Assembly (NCBI GenBank): GCA_001655205.1
Contig: LPNZ01008654.1
Coordinates: 1-29,915, forward strand
DNA: 29,915 nucleotides
Reading direction: 5' to 3'
Source: Lenisia limosa
Lineage: Eukaryota > Breviatea
Shown: piece after piece, positions 10,893 to 21,783 of the stretch
Layout of the letters: each line of letters opens with the position of its first letter
Position numbering within the stretch: position 1 is the first letter of the stretch
The notes under the pieces: generated by a model
Seen by the model: the letters and a program-made list of their open reading frames with translations, nothing else
What the model was told of the DNA's origin: nothing
Databases searched by the model: none
Translations under genes and position numbers: made by a program

Positions 10893-10955
10893 AGACATCA
10901 TAAACAACATATAAATCGATTTCAGAAAAATCTGACGGTGGGAACATCCTTAAAA

Positions 10956-12055
10956 TCAGCCCGACATTAGCGTGAAGAAGAACGAAAATTGGGATGCATT
11001 CATTTCCCTTGACCCACCAATACACGTATTTTCCGGGCCGTAGGGCTTTGTCGCGTCAACTCGCATAAGGGTAGCAAAATGAAAATCTGAGATAAAATGG
11101 TGAAACTCAACTCTATTGGCTGAACATTAAAAGTTCTTAGAAGAAAAAAAACCAGACTTATCAGTAATACAGCACCACATTACATCAGCAACACTACGAA
11201 TATATGTGATTCATGTTTATCTCCAGTTACCCTTGATGTGATGTTCAAATTTCATGAGGAGTGGTCTCCAAATTTCCTTCAAGGCCGAGGATTTGTGGAA
11301 ATCTTCATTGAAGACCTGATGGAAGAGAAGTAAAACGAAGAAATTAAAATAAAAAGAGTACAAAGGAACTAATCAAGTTTAAACCTGAACCTCCTCACAA
11401 AGAAAGTAAAAAACAAAATTTGATAAAAAAAGGTAAAATAAAGAAAAACAAAAGGTATCAACTCAATTTACTGAGGAATGGAAACCTGCACAATTTTTCA
11501 ATATCTTCAAAATAAAGATCTTTGAAAACGAATGTTATAAAATAAGTGGGGGGGGGGGGNNNNNNNNNNNNNNNNNNNNNNNNNNNNNNNNNNNNNNNNN
11601 NNNNNNNNNNNNNNNNNNNNNNNNNNNNNNNNCTGTTGATATGTTGCATTTCTTTTCACTCTCCTCCTTCTCCCTTACCTTCACGTCCACACTTTTGAAG
11701 TTCTCTTGGAACGCAGCAAGCAAAACATCATCCATTCTGGTGGGTCAGCAAGAAAACTAGAAATGAGAAACAATAACAAAAAAAAACAGGCTGCATTTAA
11801 TAATAAAGTTTAATAAGAGTAGATAAACAGACTTACGGAGTCATAACGAGCTTCTCGCACTTCTGGGTTTTATAGAGGAGTTTGTAATGGCTTTCAGCAA
11901 ATTGTGATGCAGCATGCGCCCAACTCAGTTCAACATCCTCAGCTACATGGTGACAACACAGCTTTTATCAAACCGTTAGTATAGTTCTTTCCTTGTTCTT
12001 CTGCAAGTTTGGCTTCTTCACGAGAGAGGGGAGAGGCGGCATTGATTCTGCTCAT
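10956..12055 (-). CDS. PBDC1: PBDC1 / YPL225W family protein
   Basis: PBDC1 (yeast YPL225W) is a small cytosolic protein reported to act as a ribosome-associated chaperone for new eEF1A. Exons (- strand): 12055-11974, 11942-11837, 11736-11679, 11315-11231, 11086-10956 (TGA), joining in frame to 153 aa, close to the yeast length and without the acidic tail of mammalian PBDC1. Family signatures: DVELSWAHAASQFAE, TPMDDVLLAAFQENF, SALKEIWRPLLMKF, DFHFATLMRVD, and TKPYGPENTCI. The usual C-terminal core (PRIQF...IEIARNREG) is poorly matched after ENTCI, so the last exon may be misread, end early, or continue after another intron beyond the gap at 10839-10892. Intron 11973-11943 is 31 nt; the third intron contains a gap flanked by 12 G. 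It is head-to-head with the ankyrin gene. Confidence 0.85.
11560..11632. other. Assembly gap (73 N) after a 12-base G run
   Basis: Lies inside the third PBDC1 intron. The left edge directly abuts 12 consecutive G (pyrimidine C on the coding strand). Confidence 0.99.
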
Positions 12056-12432
12056 TCTTTGGGTCGGAGAAAAGTGCTTATTCTTCTCAATAAATCTTCA
12101 CTAAACTGCTAATTTATCTTTTAGCCACTCACTCACACTCAATATATTCACTGAAGAGGCCTCCAAATGGATTTTTTTCATTTTTAGGTCGGAGTCGGAG
12201 TAACGAACCCCCAGAATAAGGAAATATAAGTCTGTGCTTTTTGCCTTCTTTCTTTTCATCAGCTCTCCAGGCCCTCTATGTCCATGCATAACAACACAAA
12301 AACACCAACCAAAAAACACATCACCAACGCCACCTTACCTTTGAGAATATTTGATTTTGTGTGGAATGCAGTCGCTTATTCCACACCTCTAGCTCACAAT
12401 ACTTGTTAGCCGCACAAAAACCAGACTTTAAT
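12056..12432. promoter_or_regulatory. Divergent promoter region, PBDC1 and ankyrin gene
   Basis: A spacer of 377 nt between two start codons pointing away from each other, so both promoters should lie in it. A 72-codon minus-strand frame here shows no homology that I can recognise. No specific binding site can be named. Confidence 0.4.
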
Positions 12433-15400
12433 ATGGATATAAGGCCTGGCTCTGCAATTTCAGACGTTGAATCGTCGATTAAGTCTTTGGAGTTCTCACT
12501 TGAGGAGGTTGGAACACTATCTACGCCTTCTCTTTAACATTTTTATTCATATAACCTAGGAATTATTTATAGCAATCGAGAACAATGCCGAAGCATCACA
12601 GATCGCCTCTTTGCTGAAGACGGGAGCAGACCCTAATGCCACTCTCATTGATGGAAGGACACCCCTTCATAGGGCTATTGAAATGGTTGGGGCTTATGAC
12701 CTTTTTGCCTTCCTCATTTCTTTTTCATGACACCCACCAACCTGCATTATATTTCACAAATCATGTAATTCTCTTCCCATTTTATGATACATATCATATT
12801 GAACAACATACACTTAATGGTGAGCATTTTCTTCTTTCTTCAATTAAAAAAACTACTCTTTCTGAATGGATTCTGAGGGCCTGGATATTAGTTATCACTC
12901 CATCAATCAGCTTAGAGGGGTTTCAGATTCACGTTCATTTCACCTTTTCATTGCTGACCTACCTGCATTATATTTCACATATCATGTAATAGCGGTTGAA
13001 AGTTATTTATTCTCTTCTCATATACGTCCTCGTTCCTGTGTCTCTCATTTGATATTTTATAAACAACTGATTGCCGTATGTTGACTTCATGGATTTGCTT
13101 TGCTTACAGTTGCAGGGTGGCCACCAAACAGTTGGCCTGCTCTGCGTTGGTGGCGCTGACGCCTCAAAAATGGACTCGCGGGGGCAAAACGCTTTGCATT
13201 TGGCTGTTCGACTCGGACAGGAGCGATCCACAAATGCATTACTTGAATTTTCCGGTGAGGGTAATTTTGTTTTGATTACAAAGTCTGATTATTTTGCTTG
13301 TCAAAAGGGATATACACTACTAGATCTTATTTTGCTCTTTTTTTTTCAACTACTTGACATTTTAGATGTGGATGTGTCAGCGCGAGTGTTTGACCTCTAC
13401 GATTCACCATTGCTTGTAGCCATTCAAGAAAACAAGCCAAGCATCGCCGAAAAACTCCGTAAGTTGTTTTACTCTCGTGGCGTAATTTGATACCCCTAAT
13501 GGGCCTGTATTAATACAGTTTTAGTGGCAGCTGGGGCTGATCCGAACCAAAGATCTCGACTTGGTGTTGTAGGTATGTTGTTTGTACAGTATTATTTTGT
13601 ATGTCTGGGAGATACAACTATACCTTCCTATATCAACAGATTAGTGATAAAAAACCACCTTTTTGGCTTATCATTCTTTTCTGATTTCATTGTTGAAAGG
13701 AAGAAGGGTAGTGGTCAAAAGAACTCTACTCCTTTCTTTATTGAATTCTTGACATTACAACTTAGGAATGACAGCATTGCATTTTGCTGTTTCTAAAGGC
13801 CTTGAGGGTTTGATACCACTTTTGATTAATGCTGGGTTGGTGGGTATATTCAGGTGACAAAAACAATTGAGAGATGCATGAGCGATACCAATGTTCGATC
13901 GGTTCTGTTTATGGTTTTAGTGCAATGATAGAAGCCTGCAATGAATGGGGTGAAACTGCCTTACACCTTGCTGCAGCTGATGTGAGATGAGGGACCAGTG
14001 GAGTATTGTGTGTTTGGAGTCTCAAGCACATAGTACTACTTGGTGTGTTTGGAGTCTCAAGCACACTTGGGGGTTTGGGAAGAGCGGGAATAATTTTTAG
14101 CGTTATATGACGAATGGGAAGTTACTAATCCGGCATGATAATACAAAATGAACATAACGTCTCATTTGCCTCAAATATATCTGCTCTTCTTTTCTGATTT
14201 CTACGTACAATCTAAGTCATTAATTGATTTGTTTTCCAGGGGAGCGACATGGAAATTGACGAGCTGATAGCGCAAGGCGCTGACGTTGACGCAACCGACT
14301 TTAAAGGACGAACCCCGCTTCATCGCGCTGTGGTTAATGTTGACCCTGCTGCTGTGGTTGCCTTATTAGGTAAATAGAGTGGCGTTTGCCTTATTTGGTA
14401 GTTTGTGGTGTATTTTATGAAAGAACAAAATCCGTAATAATCAATAACTCTTCAGCTGCCGGCGCCGTGACAGGATTGACAGACAACTCCGGGCACTCTG
14501 CACTGCAGATCGCGGTCAAATTAGGCCATATCGCTATCATCGATCAGCTGATTAATGCTGGTGGGATGGGTGGGGAATGTGTGCACTGTCAAGTTGCAAC
14601 CAGGGCTCAAATATGTAATAGTATGTCTATGTGATATGAATTAGTGAATAATACAACCTCTGACTTGAAAGGTACCGATCTTGATATGAAAGACTCCAAT
14701 GGGCAGACTGCGTGTCACCATGGTAAGGGTATTGAGTGATAAAGATATGGGGTTTCATCTTTTTTTTTCTTAACTAGGTGAGGCTTTGTATTGGGGGTTC
14801 TTAACTAGGTGAGGCTTTGTATTGGGGGTTCTTAATTATTGGGAGTTTTCAGACGGTCTAATATACCAATACGAGCGTGTGACACCATACGCATCATCGT
14901 TTTAATGGTTTTAGCGGCCTTTTCTGGTAAGCCAGCCGTTTTGAGTGTTTTACTACAAAACGGCGCTAGTGCCAATAGTCGTGACGCTTCAGGGTCCAAG
15001 CCATGTCATTTGGGTGGGGGGGGGGGGNNNNNNNNNNNNNNNNNNNNNNNNNNNNNNNNNNNNNNNNNNNNNNNNNNNNNCACCTCAATTAAGGAAGGAC
15101 ACGGTCCAGTATTCTTTCAGAACCTGAATATATGTATTATGCATTCGTCCTCTGCCTCCATTTATTTTTAAGCTGCTTCACTGAAACAACCTTTTATTAC
15201 CACGTTATATTTTACGATATCAGCTGCAGCAAAGGGCCATGTGGACTGTTTGAAGATTCTTGCAGCGGCCGGAGCCGACCTCTGCTCCAAAAACCAGAAG
15301 GGCCAGATGCCAATTGAGGTGGCAAAAGTTGCCGGGAGGGGGTGCTGTTATGAATGGTTTTTGTTTTGAGTTTGTCTTCTTATATTTCCAGCTTAACAAA

Positions 15401-18400
15401 TGTGCACCGTCAGTGATCTCGTTCCTTCGGACTTACCAAGACAAAAAGTCCCTTAGTGCGGCTTATGGAGTAGGCAGCAAGTTTTCTTGGTTGTTATTTT
15501 TAACATTTTCATTAACCCCGTACCACCACCCACCACTCCCATAGCCAATCAACATGAGTTTTTTTGACAGCTTTCTTCCTTGCCCTTCTCCTCCCAGAGT
15601 CGACTAACCTGGTCTTTATGTTTTGTATTAATTTAACCCCCATGTATGTTACAGTTTTTAGCCAATAGAGTTTATTATTATTATTATCAATATCAATTTT
15701 ATTTTGTTTCATACATTCCCATTTCACTTCCCTAGAAGACAAGAACTCCCACTTCTCGATCTTCCCCCCGTCCAAGAACAGCACCTATGAAGTGGGCGGG
15801 GGAATTGAATTGATCAAAAAGGGATTTTTTACCCGTGATTGAGAAAACTCGAGATGAACAGGCAATGTAGTATAATATATGATATCATATATAATTATAT
15901 ATGATATATATAATATATTATATATGTATAGCCGTATGATATGCTCCTCTCTCCTTCATCTCTCCCATCTCCCTCGCCCCTTCACCCTTCCGCTCCCCAT
16001 TTATCCAAAATTATCATTAACAAATAGCGGAGTTGACAGTTTTAGTAAATATGTTGAGTTTGGGCTTGAACAGACCCGAAAACGAGCTCAGAAAGCAAAG
16101 GAAATTTCAGACTCCTCCAAGTCAAGGTCCGCACTACTCTCTGATACTTCCTGTCGTAAACAGGTGGGTTGGCGGAGTGAGAGAAAAGAAGGGTACCTTC
16201 ACGTTCCTAACAAGGAAGTGGGGGCGGAGTAAAACTGCCATGCGTATAATCTGTCATACGTGTTTTTTACCAGTCACTTCTTTACTCGTACAGCCCTGTC
16301 GCAACCCCCAGAAGAAATCCCTGCTTACTGACGAGTCAACAATGCGAATGGTTCGTACCGTGGTTATGAAGATTTTCATATTTACCACCGTGGTTATGAA
16401 GAAGGTGCCCATCTCCCCCTCCAATATTGTCAGCCGACAGAGTTAATTTTGGGTTTTTTGTTTCATAAATTTTTCCAATTTTACCCCCCCCCCCNNNNNN
16501 NNNNNNNNNNNNNNNNNNNNNNNNNNNNNNNNNNNNNNNNNNNNNNNNNNNNNNNNNNNNNNNNNNNNNNNNNNNNNNNNNNAGGAACTTCTCTCCCACC
16601 TCTCTCGCCTCAACTCTCCCCCAGGTATCCATTTAATACTTCCTCAACCAGCATTTGTTATCCCTCTTTTTTCACTGTGTGATCTTGAAGAGGTACTCCG
16701 AGACCATCTTCACGCGAAGCCCACGCGCAGCGTATGAGAGGCATCCAATCCACCCCGTATATTCAGAAACCTAATACCCCTACCCCTCTTCCCGCTGGCA
16801 TTACAAGCCCCAATCGACCAAGTACTGCCCCAAATAGAAATAAAAGGTTGGGGTTTTGTGTTTTATCCAGCTACAATGCTCAACGACAGGAACCTTCGTG
16901 TAATCCTTCATTCCCCCCACTTTAATTGTTCGTTCTCTCATACGAGTGTGTGTTGCCTGCATTAGTATCGTCACAGTGTGTGTTGCCTGCATTAGTATCG
17001 TCATGCATTAGTATCGTCACAGTGTGTGTTGCCTGCATTAGTATCGTCACAGTGTGTGTTGCCTGCATTAGTATCGTCACGGTTCAGAATATCATCAGCC
17101 CAATCCTCTCGTCCTTCGTCCCAACGGACGTCAAGGAACTCAAAACTCTCACAGGTACGCTGCTTTTTCTCAAACAAGGACAATTATTATTTGCTAGTTT
17201 TACACTTAATTGTGTTGTTTCAATTAGTGTCATATAAGAAGATAATATAAAAAAAAGTTAATTTAGATTTAATTTCACATTTATTTTTGTGTTTCCAAGA
17301 AACTAGAATGTGAAAACAACACATAAACGAAATTGATAAGGTGATATCTTGTAAATATTTGGATTCATTTTTCACCCGCTCTCCCCCAGAGTGCATACAG
17401 CCCTCACATGGGTACGCCACCGGCATATCGTCCACGCACAACGTCGGGTCGTGTCCTGTTCTCAGCCTCGCCAGCCTCGCCAAGCCGCCATCTCAGGCTC
17501 AATAACACCGACCCAGGTGGGGATGACTCCATTCATTGCCGTTGCTGTGACATTTTGTCGTATTTTGATTGGTGATAATTTATCCAAACAGGGTCAGGAC
17601 CGGTGGCTGGTACGGAACATGCAGTGCTTGCACAGGGTGGGTTTCCATAATAAAACTTCGGTCTTGACAACTTTTCGTTTGCTCCTCAGTATTAACACTC
17701 AGACTTTCGAGGAGACTATCGATTTATCTAAATGGCATTAAGCCAAAAAAGTTACTATATTAGGCAGTCCTGCCCGACCCGGGGTGCGTGGCAAGCCGCC
17801 ACTGGAAACTGTTGTGAGTTCGGCCGTAATTGGTCCGACGGATGTGGTGACTGCCAGTTATGGCAACTTAAGGCTGCATCAAGACTTGGGAGAGGAGAGT
17901 GATAGGTTGGGAAGATTTCAAATCTGTAACAATGAGGATTGTCAATGTAATTAACTCTTCTTAATGATCTTCCACATTCTCACATTCTATGGTGTCATAC
18001 CTATACAATCATACCATACAACAGCCTTCCATTCAGCTCGGATAAACCACAAAAAGAACCGAAACTGAGCTTAATCTGTGTGATTTTTATAAAAACAATT
18101 ATTTTAAACATAAGAGAGCAATGTGATAATCATATTGATCAAAATCTTCTTAAGTTTTAGTACAAAGTAGTTCAAAAGGTGATGTAACCGAAACTTTTTG
18201 CTCAGATATCCGTGATAATTTTCTGTGTTGGCATCCTGCTTTAACTCATCAGGTCGATTTCAGCTCCACCCGATGATCGTATTTTATCTCGTGATTCCTC
18301 TGCATCTTCTGTATCTCCACATGGCCTTGAACACAAGCCTGCTTTCAATCAAGCTTCCGAAGCTTCCGATAATGAGCTGGACCGGTTGTCTGCACCGGAC

Positions 18401-21270
18401 ATTTCAGATGATGATGATGAGAGATTGCAGAATGGTTGGAAGGATTCTTTATGAGGACAAACACGTCCTAGATACTTTAAAAGCAAAACTACCTTATAAA
18501 CGAATGTAGTATTGTAGACATTTTGTTACACCTTTTATTTACCCCCCTAACCAGAAACAGATCTCAACATTAGTCCGGAGAACTCACCATGTCATCATTC
18601 ACCTCTCTCCGCCACCCTACCTGAATCCATGGCCTCACTGGACCTCAACCCTAGACCGACTCGAAAGTGGGACGGCTTTTTTACTCTTATAATGTAATGG
18701 TACCTTGTGTATAAGTATGGGTGTGTGTGGGGGGGGTGGATGTATATGGCTATGTATGTATCTCCGCTGTATTTCAGTCCTCACAACGCAGCCCCCCAGA
18801 AGCCCCCCNNNNNNNNNNNNNNNNNNNNNNNNNNNNNNNNNNNNNNNNNNNNNNNNNNNNTTATGAGCTTGCTGCAAAAGGTGAGGCGATTCAATTCCAA
18901 TTAGGAAGAAGGGAATTTCGGATGTGGTCGGGGCTAACTCTCCAGACAAATCACCTTCTACCACCAGTCTCCCCGTGAGCGTTGCTTCGTCCACCACCAT
19001 CCCCATGCACCCTTCTCTCTCCCTCAGATCCATGCCAAGTCCCAGGGTGGGCGTTTACGCACTACTGCTTGAATTTTCATTGTATAAACCCCTCATTATC
19101 TATTCCAAATCCCTCAACATTGAATCTATTCCGTCGTCACTTCCGACAGCCGAACCGACGATCCCCTTCACAAGCCTCCCTTCCCGCCTCAGTTACTTCT
19201 GAGTTACGGCAAGGTTGGTCCTAAAAGATTGCATAAAAACACTAGTGTTGCATCTCTGATTTTTTCTGTTATGGATAGAACATGTGATATTTGTTCCCAT
19301 ATCAACCTTATATTGGTTTTTGTTTCATTATTTTGTTTTATTGGACTGGTCTTTCGTCTTTCAATGTGTTGCTTTTTCAAACCCGTGATACGTTTCAAGA
19401 TTTTGAGTTTATAAATGTCGCNNNNNNNNNNNNNNNNNNNNNNNNNNNNNNNNNNNNNNNNNNNNNNNNNNNNNNNNNNNNNNNNNNNNNNNNNNNNNNN
19501 NNNNNNNNNCTCGAAGTTCCCTTTCTGGTCAGCCTTCTGGACGTGACGGTTCGCAGATTTGTGTTTATGAAGGCTTAAAAAGAGTGAATTGATCATACAT
19601 CTTCATACATGTATGGACATGTTTCATATAATACATATCATATAGTATATGATATGATATAATAGTATAGTATACTTTTTCGAACCAAAAGTGATGCCTA
19701 AGTATTGATATTGTATATCATATGATATACTACATGTACTATAATATCTATATGATGAGTCATACTCTCGTACCCTCGTTCACTTCTCCAGAGCAAAACT
19801 CTTCAAGTTGCTCTCATGCGTCAGAAGACTTAACAGGATTATTGAAACAGGCTAAAAATCCGAAGAACATTGATACCAATGTTGTAGCCCACCCCTCAGT
19901 GGTAGAAGGTCCCCTTTTGTCTCCACAGGGTTAGTATATCGATATATTACTCTATATACATAGTATATTATTTACAAAAGAAGTTGAATACCACGTGCCA
20001 TTATAACTCGTGCTCTTCAGTTGAAGAAATACGTTTTCAATTTAATCCCCTACTTGACAAATGGGGGTTATCTTGAGTATTACATTAAGACTTACGTCTC
20101 ATAGGTCAAGCCACACCTGCTGCTTCATCTCATGCCTACGGTGGGGAGTCTTCTACATCCATCCCATCAATGCATGCAGTATCGGGAGAGTCTCTTCCAG
20201 GGTTCCAGGAGTTCAGGTCGGAAGATGTTTTTTTAGCTTCTGCCAAACGCGCTGACCCATCCAGAGAGCCAGAATCCGAGCCCTGTATTTCAGATGATGA
20301 TGCTTCAGAGGCTCTTTCTTCCAGTAGATCCTCATCATTAAACCCAATTGTGGGTTGATGGGAGCAATTGAGACTGTTCCACCAGGACATATGACTTAGT
20401 TTATCTCTTTACGATATTAGGATGATACTGCAGCGTCAGAGTCGCAAATTTTCACGCCCCCCTCTGAGCGAAATCTTGTGAGACCAAGTGACACGCGTCC
20501 GCTTTCTGCCCGCTCTCCCACTGCTAGTATGTTCTGATATTAGTCCCCCCCCCCCCNNNNNNNNNNNNNNNNNNNNNNNNNNNNNNNNNNNNNNNNNNNN
20601 NNNNNNNNNNNNNNNNNNTTGTCTTTTATCACTTCATATCAGCACCATCTTGTCTTATTGTCAAACTTCATTCTTCAGGTCCACCCTTTCACGCAAGGGT
20701 CAGTGTAGATTTTGTTGAAAACGTCTCCTCTTCCGACTCTCTCAATAACCCTTCTTCAACTGAAGAGCGTGAAAACCTTAAGGGTAGGGTGGGGTGTAAG
20801 TTATCCACGTTTCCATTTTATCATTTCAACTTGAGTATTGGATGCAAATTTTCATGTTTTTTTTCCTCGGATATTTTCATGTTTTTTTTTGTATTTTTTT
20901 TTACCTAAATTTCTTTTACCCCCCCCCCCTACAGGTACACATTTGAACACGGAGATAGAACCAAGAAGTTCAATGAAACCTGAAGACCATGAACCAACTG
21001 GAGAACATATCACGTTTGCTGCACAGAATGATGAAGTGGGGGTGGGGAGTTCTCTTGATAAACATAGAAATTTCAATTACTCTTTAATTTCCTTCCCAAT
21101 TCTTGAAAGAATAATATGACCAACATTATCAAATTGCCATTGCACCGCCACGCTCCAGGGTGCCACAACACCTTTTTCTCCCACATTTGCCCAAATTCTT
21201 TTTACCAATGAATCCCTCTGGGTATGTTATTGTCTTTTCAATCCCACAGATGTCTTTTGTCTTTATTTAA
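12433..21270 (+). CDS. Large ankyrin-repeat protein with disordered Ser/Pro-rich tail
   Basis: Ankyrin repeats are protein-binding scaffolds; the partner here is unknown and I cannot name an orthologue. Exons supported by phase and repeat pattern: 12433-12507, 12560-12685, 13110-13254, 13366-13458, 13519-13572, 13766-13835, 13921-13981, 14240-14369, 14456-14560, 14672-14722, 14915-15013, 15224-15327, 15392-15469, 15736-15791, 16028-16163. They encode about ten ankyrin units (GRTPLHRAIE, GQNALHLAVRLG, GMTALHFAVSKG, WGETALHLAAADG, GRTPLHRAVVNV, GHSALQIAVKLGH, and KGQMPIEVAKLNK). From 16294 the exons become low complexity and less certain: 16691-16846, 17390-17516, 18253-18434, 18555-18666, 18912-19046, 19792-19929, 20105-20349, 20421-20526, 20679-20783, 20935-21035, 21159-21221, 21250-21270 (TAA). 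Ser, Pro, Asp and Glu dominate, with acidic SDDDDE and SDDDASE patches. Four gaps hide parts. A split into two genes is possible. Confidence 0.75.
12738..12988. repeat. Pair of ~30 bp direct repeats in ankyrin intron 2
   Basis: The words 'cctgcattatatttcaca' and 'atcatgtaat' occur together at about 12750-12771 and again at about 12961-12988, in one orientation, inside the 424-nt intron 12686-13109. The rest of that intron shows nothing recognisable. Confidence 0.65.
14008..14070. repeat. Tandem duplication, ~33 bp, in an ankyrin intron
   Basis: Two copies of 'gtgtttggagtctcaagcac' lie about 33-35 bp apart in the intron that follows exon 13921-13981. Confidence 0.8.
14776..14835. repeat. Tandem duplication, 29-30 bp, in an ankyrin intron
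   Basis: The unit 'cttaactaggtgaggctttg' followed by 'tattgggggtt' is present twice head to tail, and a partial third unit ('cttaattattggg') follows. It is within the intron between exons ending 14722 and starting 14915. Confidence 0.85.
15028..15080. other. Assembly gap (53 N) after a 12-base G run
   Basis: Lies in the intron after ankyrin exon 14915-15013. The G run starts only two bases after the donor GT. Confidence 0.99.
15868..15942. repeat. TA-rich palindromic microsatellite in an ankyrin intron
   Basis: Words such as 'atatgatatcatatataatt' and 'atatgatatatataatata' form nested palindromes within the intron between exons 15736-15791 and 16028-16163. Confidence 0.8.
16495..16582. other. 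Assembly gap (88 N) after an 11-base C run
   Basis: Lies within the ankyrin gene where exon structure is uncertain; one or more exons could be hidden. Confidence 0.99.
16945..17080. repeat. 30-bp minisatellite, four units plus a partial one
   Basis: The unit begins 'agtgtgtgttgcctgcatta' and ends 'gtatcgtcac'. Four units are nearly identical, and one truncated unit ('tgcattagtatcgtcac') is inserted after the second. It lies just upstream of a probable 3' splice site at 17087 in the ankyrin gene, and most units themselves end in a 'tcacag' sequence that resembles an acceptor. Confidence 0.9.
18809..18860. other. Assembly gap (52 N) after a C run
   Basis: Six C precede the gap; another six-C run lies about 10 bases earlier. 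It is inside the ankyrin gene tail. Confidence 0.99.
19422..19509. other. Assembly gap (88 N)
   Basis: Inside the ankyrin gene, in a stretch with no recognised exon (about 19050-19790). Confidence 0.99.
19610..19760. repeat. TA-rich microsatellite in an ankyrin intron
   Basis: Repeated 'catatcatatagtatatgat' style words with palindromic halves, ending shortly before the exon that starts at 19792. Confidence 0.8.
20557..20618. other. Assembly gap (62 N) after a 12-base C run
   Basis: In the ankyrin gene intron between exons 20421-20526 and 20679-20783. Confidence 0.99.
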
Positions 21271-21783
21271 CCTACCCCCGCACTCCAATAGAAAATAATT
21301 GTCACTTCTAGTTTTCCCACCCTGAAGAGTCCACTCCAAGCCTTGCTAGTCTAGCCTCCACCTAACTATTATTTTTTCATTTTCTTATTGTTTGTATTGT
21401 AGTTTCTAGGGTTACTTTATTGTATTTATCATATACTATCTAATATATCTCTTCCTCAAAAGACGTCTTTTGTTAACAAAACACTGAATAACTGTATTGA
21501 TTGAGTAAACTTCTTCATGATTATAATATTACATTAAAACTACTATTAGTGTCAAAATGTTTAAAGGAGATGAACTGCTGGGAACATCTTTGTCTTATAA
21601 GAAAAGCAATTTCAAGCTCTTGAATCTGTTTTTCTTCGATAGAACAACTGTATTGATTGAGTAAACTTCTTCAAGATTAAATAATATTACATTAAATAAA
21701 ACTACTATTAGTGTCAAAATGTTTAAAGGAGATGAACTAACTGCTGAGAACATCTTTGTCTTATAAGAAAAGCAATTTCAAGC
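21271..21783. other. Convergent intergenic region, ankyrin gene and USP gene
   Basis: No independent gene is seen. The right part consists of a tandem duplication that includes a copy of the USP terminal exon (see the repeat at 21490-21814). The left part is T-rich and probably 3' UTR. Confidence 0.5.

Larger units (their letters stand above)
10383..10955. other. Convergent intergenic region, FIBP and PBDC1
   Basis: This stretch lies between two convergent genes and holds no recognised gene. It contains a related pair of sequences (about 10568-10618 and 10719-10765, sharing 'atgtgcaattattacataaa'), a T-run with GTAG, and an assembly gap at 10839-10892. The missing last residues of PBDC1 could lie at its right-hand end. 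Confidence 0.5.

Noticed and set aside
10941-10957. A possible 17-nt intron near the PBDC1 stop that would extend the frame toward the gap
   Set aside because: The resulting extension does not resemble the PBDC1 C-terminus, so the phase match alone is not enough.
10921-11086. Resemblance of RVDATKPYGPENTCI to HNH homing-endonuclease text (the '...YSPENCRW' pattern)
   Set aside because: Upstream exons in phase match PBDC1 throughout (WRPLLMKF, DFHFATLMRVD), and PBDC1 itself has Y.EENTI at this point.
11468-11482. A 15-nt GT-AG stretch in the PBDC1 intron (coding strand gtttccattcctcag)
   Set aside because: No homologous coding sequence requires it; it lies inside a longer intron that already joins two matched exons in phase.
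12101-12319. A 72-codon minus-strand frame upstream of PBDC1
   Set aside because: No homology and no splice continuity with the PBDC1 start; left as part of the divergent promoter region.
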